Shown one piece after another: positions 9,412 to 19,160 of a stretch of DNA of 39,704 nucleotides. Under the pieces are notes generated by a model. The model was not told where the DNA came from. It worked only from the letters and a program-made list of their open reading frames with translations, and did no database searches. Each line of letters starts with the position of its first letter. The stretch's first letter is position 1. Both the position numbers and the translations under genes were made by a program. Source of the stretch: Nitrospira sp. (GTDB lineage: Bacteria; Nitrospirota; Nitrospiria; Nitrospirales; Nitrospiraceae); contig SWDH01000026.1 in assembly GCA_005116945.1 (NCBI GenBank), positions 101,119 through 140,822 on the forward strand, read 5' to 3'.

Positions 9412-10038
9412 ATGATTAGCTCTGCGCGGGAACTTGGGCTGACAATCAGCGAAAGTCACGCTGAGCAATTTGTTCGTTACCTTACTCATCTCATTACGTG
9501 GAATAAGACAATAAATCTCACGGCAATCATCGACTCTAAAGAAATAATTACCAAACATTTCATTGATTCACTCACTGTACTTCTCTCGACGAACTTTCGG
9601 CAAGATAGCATAGTGCTTGACGTGGGATCTGGGGGAGGCTTTCCTGGCATTCCTCTTAAAATCGTAAGATCTGATATCCAGCTCACTTTAGTAGAGCCGG
9701 TTCAAAAGAAGTGCTCATTTCTCAATTCAGTGATCGGCCTATTACAGCTTCGCGGTGTATCTACATTTGCTGGAACCATAGAACAATATGCCAAGCAGGC
9801 TCTTACCCAATCCGTCGATGCGGTTGTCGTACGAGCATTGAAGTTTGATGATATACAAAAACACATCCCTGCATTGCTGACCGAAAAAGGAAAAGTTGTT
9901 TTATATCGAACATCGGTCATCGAAAATAAAGAAATAGGGGAAGAATTCCATCGATCGAATGAAACGACCCTTCTTCTCCCTCATGGATCTGGCAAGAGAG
10001 TCATTACAATTCTTGAGAAGAAACATTTATATATATAA
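9412..10038 (+). CDS. rsmG: 16S rRNA (guanine-527-N7)-methyltransferase RsmG (GidB)
   Basis: Methylates N7 of G527 in 16S rRNA using S-adenosylmethionine. The SAM-binding motif VLDVGSGGGFPGIPLKI is clear, preceded by WNKTINLTAI and followed by LVEPVQKKCSFL, all typical of RsmG. I prefer the ATG at 9412 (208 aa, the usual size). The frame is open back to a TTG at 9373, but those residues are simply the parS palindrome translated. Neither start has a good ribosome site. The gene is AT-richer than its neighbours and sits between two parS sites, in the conserved order mnmE-mnmG-rsmG-parA-parB. Confidence 0.93.
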   Translation: MISSARELGLTISESHAEQFVRYLTHLITWNKTINLTAIIDSKEIITKHFIDSLTVLLSTNFRQDSIVLDVGSGGGFPGIPLKIVRSDIQLTLVEPVQKKCSFLNSVIGLLQLRGVSTFAGTIEQYAKQALTQSVDAVVVRALKFDDIQKHIPALLTEKGKVVLYRTSVIENKEIGEEFHRSNETTLLLPHGSGKRVITILEKKHLYI

Positions 10039-10055
10039 TCAACGCTATCCGCATA

Positions 10056-10071
10056 TGTTCCACGTGGAACA
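10056..10071. other. parS: parS centromere-like site 2
   Basis: Second exact copy of TGTTCCACGTGGAACA, in the rsmG-parA spacer 12 bases before the first parA ATG. ParB bound here would sit between the likely parA promoter (TATAAT at 10034-10039) and the gene, so autoregulation of parAB is plausible. That last point is inference. Confidence 0.93.
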
Positions 10072-10083
10072 TTACTGAGAATT

Positions 10084-10893
10084 ATGGAAAGGAATGCCGG
10101 TAACACGGCACTCAACATGGCTAAGATTGTAGCGATTGCAAATCAGAAGGGTGGTGTAGGCAAGACGACAACCGCCGTGAATCTCGCTGCTGACGTTGCC
10201 GTTCTGGGAAATCGCGTCTTACTTGTCGATATGGATCCTCAGGGAAATGCGACGAGCGGACTAGGGATTGACCCCAGGTCTTTACAAATCACTCTGTATA
10301 ACTGCCTGATTAATCATGTAAAGCTTCATGATGCCGTGAAAGCCACTGAAGTGAATGGTTTATCACTTCTGCCGGCAAATGCTGATTTGTCAGGGGCAGA
10401 GGTAGAGTTAGTCAATGTTGAGGATCGGGAAAAAATCCTTCAGCGTTTCTTGCGAGACGTGAGCCAGTTATTCGACATTATCTTTCTCGATTGCCCCCCT
10501 ACATTGGGGATTTTGACGGTCAATGCACTTGTTGCCGCACAAAGCATTTTGGTTCCAGTTCAATGTGAGTACTATGCCATGGAAGGGCTCAGTCGTTTGA
10601 TTGGAAGCATCGATCGAATTCGTCAATCATTTAACCCTGACCTCAAGTTGGAAGGGATCGTCTTGACAATGTTTGATGCGCGGAATACGTTGGCGCGTCA
10701 AGTTGTTGAACAAGTTCGGGAGCATTTCAAAGACGTCGTTTACAAGACGGTGATCCCTCGCAATGTGGCTCTGGCAGAGGCTCCAAGCTATGGACGCCCA
10801 GCCATGCTCTATAATGTCGCATCGGCAGGGTCTCAAGCCTATTTGTCTTTAGCCAAGGAGTTCATGAGTCATGGAGAAGAAAGCGCTCGGTAG
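10084..10893 (+). CDS. parA: Chromosome partitioning ATPase ParA (Soj)
   Basis: ATP-dependent, nucleoid-bound ATPase that moves ParB-parS complexes apart during chromosome segregation. The deviant Walker A motif KGGVGKTTT is near residue 22, followed by LLVDMDPQGNATSG and FLDCPPTLGILTVNAL, all diagnostic. From 10084 the protein has 269 aa. Many homologues begin at the MAKIVAIANQKGG position, here the ATG at 10117, which would give 258 aa; neither start has a strong ribosome site. The 3' end overlaps parB by 23 bases, which implies translational coupling. The two parS sites upstream confirm a chromosomal partition role rather than a plasmid one. Confidence 0.95.
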   Translation: MERNAGNTALNMAKIVAIANQKGGVGKTTTAVNLAADVAVLGNRVLLVDMDPQGNATSGLGIDPRSLQITLYNCLINHVKLHDAVKATEVNGLSLLPANADLSGAEVELVNVEDREKILQRFLRDVSQLFDIIFLDCPPTLGILTVNALVAAQSILVPVQCEYYAMEGLSRLIGSIDRIRQSFNPDLKLEGIVLTMFDARNTLARQVVEQVREHFKDVVYKTVIPRNVALAEAPSYGRPAMLYNVASAGSQAYLSLAKEFMSHGEESAR

Positions 10894-11719
10894 AGGACTC
10901 GACGCACTACTGCCTGCCACCAAACCCATTGCGACGTCTGAGTTGTCGGATTTCCTCCATCTGCGTGTCGACGCGATCGTGCCCAATCGGTATCAGCCGA
11001 GACAAACGTTTTCTCCTCAGGGACTGGCAGAGCTTACCGCTTCCATGAAAGAGAGCGGATTGCTGCAACCGATTTTAGTGCGCCGCAAGGGTGACGGAAT
11101 CTATGAACTGATATCAGGCGAACGACGCTGGCGTGCGGCGAAAGACGCAGGGTTGGAAACCATTCAGGCTGTCGTTCGGAATTGCGGAGATGAAGAATCA
11201 GTCGTCTTGGCACTGGTAGAAAATCTTCAACGAACAGATCTCAATCCCATGGAAATGGCGAGGACCTACCACCGCATGATGAACGAATTTGGACTCACTC
11301 AGGACATAATTGCACGACGAGTAGGCTGTGAGCGATCATCAATCGCCAATGTCGTGCGACTCATACAGCTTCCCCTGGAGGTCCAACAGCTGATTGAATC
11401 GAACCAGCTGTCCATGGGGCATGCCAAAGTGATTCTCGGTCTTCCGAGCCAGGTTGAGCAGATGAAAGTTGCTCAGCTTGTGGTACTACAAACCTTATCG
11501 GTAAGAGAAACAGAAAAACTGATAGAATCTTCATTAGTTACAAAGAAGCGAGGAACAAAGGAATTACGACGAACACCTTGGTCCGATGTTGAAGAGCGCT
11601 TGCAAAAACGATTGGGCACCAAAGTCATGATTCAAAAAGGTCGACGTGGAGGAAAAATCATCATTCATTATTTCTCTCCACCTGAACTCGACGGGATACT
11701 CGAGACTCTTTTAAATTAA
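10871..11719 (+). CDS. parB: Chromosome partitioning protein ParB (Spo0J)
   Basis: CTP-dependent DNA clamp that loads at parS and spreads along DNA. The start matches the family (KKALGRGLDALLP). The ParB N-terminal domain is visible as IVPNRYQPRQTF, LLQPILVR, YELISGERRWRAAK and LVENLQRTDLNPMEMA. The helix-turn-helix that reads parS follows (LTQDIIARRVGCERSSIANVVRLIQL, about residues 137-162), and the dimerisation domain closes the protein at 282 aa. It overlaps the end of parA by 23 bases. No clear terminator follows. Confidence 0.95.
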   Translation: MEKKALGRGLDALLPATKPIATSELSDFLHLRVDAIVPNRYQPRQTFSPQGLAELTASMKESGLLQPILVRRKGDGIYELISGERRWRAAKDAGLETIQAVVRNCGDEESVVLALVENLQRTDLNPMEMARTYHRMMNEFGLTQDIIARRVGCERSSIANVVRLIQLPLEVQQLIESNQLSMGHAKVILGLPSQVEQMKVAQLVVLQTLSVRETEKLIESSLVTKKRGTKELRRTPWSDVEERLQKRLGTKVMIQKGRRGGKIIIHYFSPPELDGILETLLN

Positions 11720-11728
11720 TCCCCACTG

Positions 11729-11770
11729 TATTTTTTCGTCAAATCCTTCCTGTCAGAATAGAGGCATACT
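11729..11770 (+). promoter_or_regulatory. Two-part motif upstream of the bactofilin gene
   Basis: TATTTTTTCGTCAAA (11729-11743) and GGCATACT (11763-11770) are separated by 19 bases. The same two blocks recur at 18930-18961 with a 9-base gap. Both copies precede a gene with an excellent ribosome site. They do not form a normal sigma-70 promoter. Possible reading: an alternative sigma-factor or activator site. Low confidence. Confidence 0.3.
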
Positions 11771-11891
11771 TGTTGCTTCTACGTATACGTGACCCTATTC
11801 ATTCTGACCGACTATTTCCCCATACATAAATACATAACAGCTGTACATCTGTGCTGAAACAGTGGGGCTATCAACTCGAGGAGGCGAGTGC

Positions 11892-12363
11892 ATGTGGGGG
11901 CAAGAGAAAAAAGCGGGAACGAGCTCAAGCGAGCAGGAAGGTAAAGAGGTTGTTATGGTTGCTTCCAATTCACCAAATACCGAAGGGGCCGGGGATATCA
12001 GTGCCTTTGTAGGGAAAGGCGTCGAATTCAAGGGCACAATTTCTTACAGCGGCACGGTGAGGATTGACGGATATCTCGATGGAGAAATTCACGCTCATCG
12101 TTGGGGAACACGCGATGATCCAGGGCATCGTGTCCGTTGGGGTGCTTATGAATAGCGGAAAAATTCATGGCACGATCACAGCGGCTGAAAAGATTCAGAT
12201 CCTGAAGCCCGGCGTTCTCATCGGCGATATTCGAACCCCAGTCATCGCGATCGAAGAAGGCTCTCGCTTCCATGGCATGTGTGATATGGGCGCTCACCTT
12301 TGGAGTGGCGAACGCGCCCTCTCGGTCGACATGGCTCCCGGCCTTGTCGCAACTGCCAGTTAG
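11892..12363 (+). pseudogene. Bactofilin gene interrupted by a frameshift
   Basis: Bactofilins form beta-helical cytoskeletal filaments that position envelope-synthesis machinery. The first frame, from the ATG at 11892 with AGGAGG 7 bases upstream, gives a Ser/Glu-rich tail and then SAFVGKGVEFKGTISYSGTV and RIDGYLDGEIH, typical bactofilin. At about 12089-12092 the homology jumps to the +1 frame, continuing TLIVGEHAMIQG, GKIHGTITAAEKIQIL, PGVLIGDIRTPVIAIEEG to a stop at 12361-12363. Family members usually have about three residues (T-D/E-G) between H and T at this point, so an 11-base deletion would explain both the missing residues and the shift. Unshifted, the first frame ends at 12155. A sequencing error cannot be excluded. 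Confidence 0.75.
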
Positions 12364-12364
12364 C

Positions 12365-12373
12365 TGTGGATAA
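12365..12373 (-). other. Perfect DnaA-box sequence
   Basis: TGTGGATAA is the reverse complement of the DnaA box TTATCCACA. It lies 2 bases after the bactofilin stop and 12 bases before a palindrome whose two arms contain the near-box TTATTCACG. A lone 9-mer can occur by chance in 40 kb. Confidence 0.4.
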
Positions 12374-12385
12374 CAGCCCCGGAAC

Positions 12386-12419
12386 CCGCATTATTCACGA
12401 GCCTTCGTGAATAATGCGG
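12386..12419. terminator. Perfect 15-bp palindrome, terminator-like, between bactofilin gene and mnmA
   Basis: CCGCATTATTCACGA (12386-12400) pairs perfectly with TCGTGAATAATGCGG (12405-12419) around the loop GCCT. Only a weak T-run (CCCTTTT) follows on the plus strand. It may end the parAB-bactofilin transcript or be a dispersed palindromic repeat. Each arm contains TTATTCACG, one mismatch from a DnaA box. Confidence 0.5.
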
Positions 12420-12444
12420 ACTAGCCCTTTTCCTCTCTCCCCAG

Positions 12445-12450
12445 TACAAT
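12445..12450 (+). promoter_or_regulatory. Possible -10 element for mnmA, implying an almost leaderless mRNA
   Basis: TACAAT at 12445-12450 ends 9 bases before the mnmA ATG, and no ribosome site is visible ahead of that ATG. A start about 7 bases downstream of the -10 would give a leader of only a few bases. No good -35 is seen, so this is tentative. Confidence 0.3.
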
Positions 12451-12459
12451 AGCCACCCT

Positions 12460-13542
12460 ATGGCTCGACCTACTGTTCTTCTTGGCATGAGTGGTGGAGT
12501 GGACAGCTCTGTTGCCGCCGCGCTTCTGGTTCGCCAGGGCTACGACGTTCAGGGAGTCACGCTTCAGGTGTGGGAACACGAAGACGAAACAGTCGCGGTC
12601 TCTAAGCGGTGGGAAGAGCGTGGGTGTTGCAAGGTCGGCATTGCTCGATATGTGGCTCAGACATTGAAAATCCCGCATGAAGTGATCGACACCAGAGAAA
12701 CCTTTCGCGCCGGCGTGATTGACGACTTCGTGACCGGCTATCTCGAAGGCACCACACCCAATCCTTGTGTCCGGTGCAATGAGCGCGTCAAACTACGGGG
12801 TCTCGTGGAGCTCGCGGAGGAACGCGGGATCGATTTTGTGGCCACGGGCCACTATGTCCAAATCGACCGATCCGAAGAAACACCGACTCTTCAGCGAGCA
12901 GCTGATCCTAAGAAAGATCAGAGTTATTTCCTCTACCGTCTTCGTCAATCATGGCTTCCTCGGCTGCTCTTTCCAGTAGGGGGCATGCATAAGACGGACG
13001 TGTGGGTAGAAGCAGAGACCTTGGGCCTTCCCGCAGATGAATTGAAGGAAAGCCAGGAAATCTGCTTTGTGAGCCATGGCGATTACCGAACCTTTATCGA
13101 GAAAGAAGCGCCAGCCGCCAAGAAACCTGGGGCATTCGTTGATGATGCAGGGCGCTACTTAGGAGACCACGAAGGCATCGCGTTCTACACGCCGGGCCAA
13201 CGGCGTGGACTCGGTATTGCGACCGGCCGTAGGCTCTACGTTCAGCACGTGCAACCTGTCACTAATACGGTTGTCCTTGGAACAGAAGAGTCCCTCCGTC
13301 GAAACCAGTGCGATGTCGCGGATCTGAATCTCTTCGACTCCTCACTCCTCAATGGAACGGCAGAGGTCGAGGTCAAAGTCCGGTATGCCACGCCTGCCAC
13401 ACCTGCCACCGTCCAATCTCGTTCAGACGGTACCCTTCGCATTTTCTTCCATAAACCCCAGCGCGCATTGAGTCCAGGACAATCGGCAGTCTTCTATCGA
13501 CAGGATCGCGTGCTCGGCGGCGGCATCATCCAGTCATTCTAG
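12460..13542 (+). CDS. mnmA: tRNA-specific 2-thiouridylase MnmA
   Basis: Adds sulfur to C2 of wobble uridine 34 in Lys, Glu and Gln tRNAs, using ATP and a persulfide relay. It complements MnmE and MnmG encoded about 5 kb upstream, which modify C5 of the same base. The ATP pyrophosphatase loop GMSGGVDSS is at residues 9-17. The catalytic nucleophile is Cys103 in NPCVRCN, and the persulfide Cys202 lies in QEICFVSHG. ATGHYVQ and FYTPGQRRGLGI are further signatures. Length 360 aa is normal. The ATG has no visible ribosome site. Confidence 0.95.
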   Translation: MARPTVLLGMSGGVDSSVAAALLVRQGYDVQGVTLQVWEHEDETVAVSKRWEERGCCKVGIARYVAQTLKIPHEVIDTRETFRAGVIDDFVTGYLEGTTPNPCVRCNERVKLRGLVELAEERGIDFVATGHYVQIDRSEETPTLQRAADPKKDQSYFLYRLRQSWLPRLLFPVGGMHKTDVWVEAETLGLPADELKESQEICFVSHGDYRTFIEKEAPAAKKPGAFVDDAGRYLGDHEGIAFYTPGQRRGLGIATGRRLYVQHVQPVTNTVVLGTEESLRRNQCDVADLNLFDSSLLNGTAEVEVKVRYATPATPATVQSRSDGTLRIFFHKPQRALSPGQSAVFYRQDRVLGGGIIQSF

Positions 13543-13669
13543 TTTCGTCACCTGCCACACCCTCATATTGACAGCTCTCATCCCTCAATGCTAACTTGAC
13601 GCGCCGCTTTTCGTGCGAGCCACGAAGGTTTTTCTTTGTGTCAAAAATATTAGCGAACGGACCGTTTTC

Positions 13670-14209
13670 GTGATTAAGACAGCAGTAGCGCGACGTTATG
13701 CGCAGGCGCTTTTTGAGTTACTCGATGAATCCAGCGTCGAACGAACCCGTATCGCCTTAATGGGGTTGGGCCAGGCGATCAAGGATTCTGACGAGTTGCG
13801 CCATGTCGTGGCCTCGCCAGCTTTTGGCGCAGAAGACAAAATTGCCGTCCTCGTAGAACTCGGTTCGCGTTTAGGCTGTCCGCCCGTTGGGAAAGCTTTT
13901 CTCGAACAGTTGGTCAAGAAAAATCGTGTCGGCTTTCTTCCGGAAATCGCCGAGGCCCTTACTAAACTTGCCGATGAAGCTAAGGGCACCCAGCCAGTGA
14001 CCGTGTTCTCCGCAACAGCGATACCCCCTGACGAACAAGAGCAGATCAGCAATCGCTTACGCACAATCCTCAAACGCCAAGTCGACGTCACCTTTCACAC
14101 GGATGTCCGCTATCTTGCCGGCATGCAGATCCGTCTCGGCAGCACCGTCGTCGATAGCACCGTGCTGGGGCGGTTACACGCGATGCAGAGTGTGTTGACG
14201 AAGGAGTAA
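13670..14209 (+). CDS. atpH: ATP synthase F1 subunit delta
   Basis: Part of the peripheral stalk linking F1 to the membrane sector. The sequence shows [15 protein letters not shown] at the N-terminus, [32 protein letters not shown] and the C-terminal [22 protein letters not shown], all typical of AtpH. I chose the GTG at 13670 (179 aa). The frame is open to a GTG at 13613, which would add a Cys/Phe-containing tail unlike the family. atpA begins 2 bases after the stop. No atpB, atpE or atpF lies upstream, where mnmA sits instead. Confidence 0.92.
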   Translation: MIKTAVARRYAQALFELLDESSVERTRIALMGLGQAIKDSDELRHVVASPAFGAEDKIAVLVELGSRLGCPPVGKAFLEQLVKKNRVGFLPEIAEALTKLADEAKGTQPVTVFSATAIPPDEQEQISNRLRTILKRQVDVTFHTDVRYLAGMQIRLGSTVVDSTVLGRLHAMQSVLTKE

Positions 14210-14211
14210 CT

Positions 14212-15732
14212 ATGCAGATTAAGGCAGAAGAAATCAGCTCGATTATCAAAGAAAAGATTAAAGGCTTCGACAAACAAGTCGATGTCAAAGAAACCGGCTC
14301 AGTGATCCAGGTCGGAGACGGGATTGCGAAGGTCTATGGCCTCGACGGCGCCATGGCCGGAGAAATGCTCGAGTTCCCCGGCGGCCTCTATGGGATCGCC
14401 CTGAACCTTGAAGAAGACAATGTCGGCGCCGTGCTCATGGGCGATGACGTGGGAGTGAAGGAAGGCGATCCAGTCAAACGCACGGGACGCATTGCAGAGG
14501 TCCCGGTTGGAGAAGCCCTCATCGGTCGCGTGGTCAACGCGATCGGGCAACCGATCGACGGCAAGGGTCCGATCACGTCGAAGCTTTCTTCCCGCATCGA
14601 GGTGGTCGCCCCAGGAGTGAATACGCGGCAGTCTGTGCGCGAACCCTTGCAAACTGGCATTAAGGCCATCGATGCCATGATCCCCATCGGTCGAGGGCAG
14701 CGTGAATTGATCATCGGTGACCGGCAGACCGGCAAAACCGCCATTGCCGTCGATACTATTATCAATCAAAAAGGCCTCAACGTCTTTTGTATCTATGTGG
14801 CTATCGGCCAGAAACGTTCAACCGTCGCCCGCGTTGTTAAGACACTCGAGGAAAATCACGCGATGGAGTACAGCATCGTGGTGGCAGCCACCGCCAGCGA
14901 TGCAGCGCCTATGCAGTACCTCGCGCCCTTCTCCGGTGCCGCCATCGGGGAATACTTCCGGGATAACGGCAAACACGCCTTGATCGTCTATGACGATCTT
15001 TCCAAGCATGCCGTTGCCTACCGCCAATTGTCTCTGCTGCTCAGACGTCCGCCAGGCCGCGAAGCATACCCCGGCGACGTGTTCTATCTACACTCCCGAT
15101 TGTTGGAACGTGCGGCCAAGCTGAGCGACAAGCTCGGCGGTGGAAGCTTGACCGCATTGCCCATCATTGAAACGCAAGCCGGCGACGTGTCGGCCTACAT
15201 TCCGACCAACGTCATTTCAATCACCGATGGACAGATCTACCTCGGCAGCGATTTGTTCTATTCCGGTATTCGCCCAGCCATTAACGTTGGTCTGTCGGTC
15301 TCCCGTGTCGGAGGTTCGGCTCAGATCAAGACCATGAAACAGGTCGCCGGCACCCTACGCCTCGACCTCGCACAATACCGCGAAATGGCGGCATTTTCTC
15401 AGTTCGGCAGCGAGCTCGACAAAGCCACGCAGATGCAGCTTGCGCGCGGCGTACGCATGGTGGAACTCCTCAAACAGGGGCAATACAAACCCATGCCGGT
15501 CGCCGATCAAGTGCTGTCGATTTACGCCGGCGTCAACGGGTACTTGGACGATGTTCCCGTCGACAAAGTGCAACAGTTTGAAGCCGACCTCCTGCACTAC
15601 GTGCAACAGCATCATCCGGAGCTGAAAAAAGAAATCGCGAGCATTGGAAAGATCGATGACAAGGTCGGCGGCAGACTGAAAGAAATCATTGGGGCCTTTA
15701 AACAGAAAATGGGGTACGGCGCCAAGCCGTAA
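14212..15732 (+). CDS. atpA: ATP synthase F1 subunit alpha
   Basis: Non-catalytic nucleotide-binding subunit of the F1 hexamer on the cytoplasmic face. The N-terminal beta-barrel domain carries [21 protein letters not shown]. The P-loop GDRQTGKTA is near residue 169. Further signatures are [42 protein letters not shown] split across the usual strands, and [12 protein letters not shown]. Length 506 aa is usual. It lies 2 bases after atpH with a GGAG-containing overlap region as ribosome site. Confidence 0.97.
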   Translation: MQIKAEEISSIIKEKIKGFDKQVDVKETGSVIQVGDGIAKVYGLDGAMAGEMLEFPGGLYGIALNLEEDNVGAVLMGDDVGVKEGDPVKRTGRIAEVPVGEALIGRVVNAIGQPIDGKGPITSKLSSRIEVVAPGVNTRQSVREPLQTGIKAIDAMIPIGRGQRELIIGDRQTGKTAIAVDTIINQKGLNVFCIYVAIGQKRSTVARVVKTLEENHAMEYSIVVAATASDAAPMQYLAPFSGAAIGEYFRDNGKHALIVYDDLSKHAVAYRQLSLLLRRPPGREAYPGDVFYLHSRLLERAAKLSDKLGGGSLTALPIIETQAGDVSAYIPTNVISITDGQIYLGSDLFYSGIRPAINVGLSVSRVGGSAQIKTMKQVAGTLRLDLAQYREMAAFSQFGSELDKATQMQLARGVRMVELLKQGQYKPMPVADQVLSIYAGVNGYLDDVPVDKVQQFEADLLHYVQQHHPELKKEIASIGKIDDKVGGRLKEIIGAFKQKMGYGAKP

Positions 15733-15753
15733 CGATTGACCTAAAGACTACCG

Positions 15754-16632
15754 ATGCCAAGCTTGCAAAGTCTGCGTCGCAAGATTGCGGCGTTTAAGAA
15801 TACACAGAAGATTACCAAGGCCATGAAGATGGTGGCCGCGGCGAAGCTGAAACGATCACAGGACCGTATTTTGGCCGCACGTCCCTACGCTCTCAAGATG
15901 CGAGGTGTCGTGAGCAATTTGAGCCAACGTGTGAATCGATCCTCCCATCCCCTGTTGCAGAAGCGCGAAGGGAAGAAGGTCGAAGTGCTTGTCGTCACAA
16001 GCGATCGAGGTCTGTGCGGCGGGTTCAACGGCAATATTGCGCGGAAGAGCACCGAGTTTGTGCGGCAATGTGAAGCCCAGGGACTTCAAGTCAATTTGAG
16101 CATCGTGGGGCGCAAAGGCCGCGACTATTTTCGCCGTCGTGCCTGGCCGATCAGGCAAGAGTGGACCGGCATCTTCGACAAACTCACGTTCGAGCATGCC
16201 ATCGATATCGGCGGTGATCTGACCGACAATTTTATCAAGGGGACGTTCGACGAACTCCACATCGTCTATAACGAGTTTAAGTCGGCTATTCAGCAACGCG
16301 TGATCGTGGAGAAGCTCTTCCCCGTTGATGCCACAGCCGAGTTCGGGACAGCGCAGGCGGAAGGCACGACCGGCGGCAGTTACCTCTACGAGCCTGAAGA
16401 AGCCGAACTCTTAAACGTATTCATTCCGAAACATTTCCAAACACAGACGTTCCGCATCTTGCTGGAGTCAGCCGCAGCTGAACATGGAGCCAGGATGGCC
16501 GCGATGGACGGCGCAACCAGGAACGCGGGGCAACTCATCAAGAAAGTAACCTTGCATTACAACAAGACCCGCCAGACCGCCATTACCAAAGAACTGATGG
16601 ACATCGTCGGCGGCGCAGAGGCACTCAAGTAG
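15754..16632 (+). CDS. atpG: ATP synthase F1 subunit gamma
   Basis: Central rotor shaft that couples proton flow to catalysis. The conserved N-terminal helix reads LRRKIAAFKNTQKITKAMKMVAAAKLKR, here split by family-typical residues, and TSDRGLCGGFNGNIAR follows at about residues 82-97. The C-terminal helix is also clear (AAMDGATRNAGQLI, LHYNKTRQTAITKELMDIVGGAEAL). Length 292 aa is normal. It starts 21 bases after atpA. A 101-base spacer containing an inverted repeat separates it from atpD, an unusually long gap for this operon. Confidence 0.96.
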   Translation: MPSLQSLRRKIAAFKNTQKITKAMKMVAAAKLKRSQDRILAARPYALKMRGVVSNLSQRVNRSSHPLLQKREGKKVEVLVVTSDRGLCGGFNGNIARKSTEFVRQCEAQGLQVNLSIVGRKGRDYFRRRAWPIRQEWTGIFDKLTFEHAIDIGGDLTDNFIKGTFDELHIVYNEFKSAIQQRVIVEKLFPVDATAEFGTAQAEGTTGGSYLYEPEEAELLNVFIPKHFQTQTFRILLESAAAEHGARMAAMDGATRNAGQLIKKVTLHYNKTRQTAITKELMDIVGGAEALK

Positions 16633-16650
16633 ATTGGACGTTCTGAGAGC

Positions 16651-18176
<1,526 letters not shown>

Positions 18177-18291
18177 ACAGGCAGACGCTCTTGTGCTCGC
18201 AGACCGCGCACGATGGAACAGTGCACGGCCGATGCGCGCACGTCAGAGCATCCCGCCTGCTTAGACCTTTTGACGTGCACGTAGGAGAGAT

Positions 18292-18714
18292 ATGGCAGGA
18301 AAGTTTTTGTTAGAGGTGGTGACGCCTGAGAAGTTGCTCTTGAGCCAGCAGGTTGATGAGGTCATCGCCCCAGGCTCGGAGGGCGAGTTCGGCGTGTTGC
18401 CGGGACATTGTCATTTCCTGTCTACATTACGCATCGGTGAGCTGCGCTATCGCGTCGGAGATCTCACTAACCATATGGCAGTCCTCTGGGGCTTTGCGGA
18501 AGTTACTCCAACCAAAGTGACGATCATGGCCGAAATCGCCGAGAAGGCTGAAGACATCGATATCGGCCGCGCTCAAGCTACTGTTGAGAAGGCTGAGCAG
18601 CGCCTCAAGGCTGGCGGCTTGCCGTCCGAAGTCAAAGAAGCTGAAATCAGTCTCGAAAAAGCCCGCCTCCGCAAGAAGATCGCAGAGCGTGCCCGTAAGA
18701 CCGGCCACTCCTAA
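18292..18714 (+). CDS. atpC: ATP synthase F1 subunit epsilon
   Basis: Rotor-associated regulatory subunit that can inhibit ATP hydrolysis. The N-terminal beta-sandwich shows LEVVTPEKLLLSQQVDEVIAPGSEGEFGVLPGHCHFLSTL in family order, and the C-terminal part is a pair of charged helices (EDIDIGRAQATVEKAEQRL, ISLEKARLRKKIAER). Length is 140 aa. The ATG follows AGGAGAGAT. It ends the F1 cluster; no F0 gene follows in this window. Confidence 0.94.
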   Translation: MAGKFLLEVVTPEKLLLSQQVDEVIAPGSEGEFGVLPGHCHFLSTLRIGELRYRVGDLTNHMAVLWGFAEVTPTKVTIMAEIAEKAEDIDIGRAQATVEKAEQRLKAGGLPSEVKEAEISLEKARLRKKIAERARKTGHS

Positions 18715-19037
18715 TTTTCGCACCTTCCCTGCGCAACCAGAACGTCGAACCACATCGGTGCGGCACCGTGCGGATCACAGGGCTCATCTATAGGCTGGCC
18801 AAGACGGAGTATGGCTCATTCCGGTGAACGGTAGGATCTTTTCGTCACCCTCTTTGCATGCGACGGGTCGATATGGCGGTGCTGGATGAAAACGAACGTC
18901 CGGTCGAGGTACATTTAACGAGGAACTGATATTTTTTCGTCAAAGGTTATGCTGGCATACTATATTGAGAACGGAACTTGTGGTTTTTTGACTGTGGAGG
19001 GACCCCCCTCTCCCGACCCTAGACGAGGAGGTGCCTG
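18715..19037. other. Non-coding spacer between atpC and a small membrane-peptide gene
   Basis: No credible gene. The region holds the second copy of the two-part motif (18930-18961) and a related TTTTCGTCA near 18839. A GAGGAGG ribosome site at its end serves the small gene at 19038. No terminator with a T-run is visible after atpC. Confidence 0.5.
18930..18961 (+). promoter_or_regulatory. Two-part motif upstream of the 40-residue membrane peptide
   Basis: TATTTTTTCGTCAAA (18930-18944) and GGCATACT (18954-18961), 9 bases apart. The identical blocks precede the bactofilin gene with a 19-base gap, that is exactly 10 bases more. A TATATT follows at 18961-18966 and could act as a -10. Function unproven. 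Confidence 0.3.
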
Positions 19038-19160
19038 ATGGATCTATTTGATAAGTCTAGAAATGAAATGCAGGCCGAGGTCAAGAATTCGTACAAGTGG
19101 GTCGTGTTAACCGCCCTCGTCGGGCTCGTGTTGATGACGTTGTATCTCATGGTCACGTGA
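19038..19160 (+). CDS. Small single-span membrane peptide, 40 aa
   Basis: A short gene, ATG at 19038 to TGA at 19158-19160, with a near-ideal ribosome site GAGGAGG 7 bases upstream. The peptide has a charged N-terminal half (MDLFDKSRNEMQAEVKNSYK) and one hydrophobic helix (VVLTALVGLVLMTLYLMV), so it is probably an inner-membrane peptide with its N-terminus in the cytoplasm. I recognise no family. Support comes from the ribosome site, the clean amphipathic/hydrophobic split and the regulatory-looking motif upstream. Confidence 0.55.
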   Translation: MDLFDKSRNEMQAEVKNSYKWVVLTALVGLVLMTLYLMVT

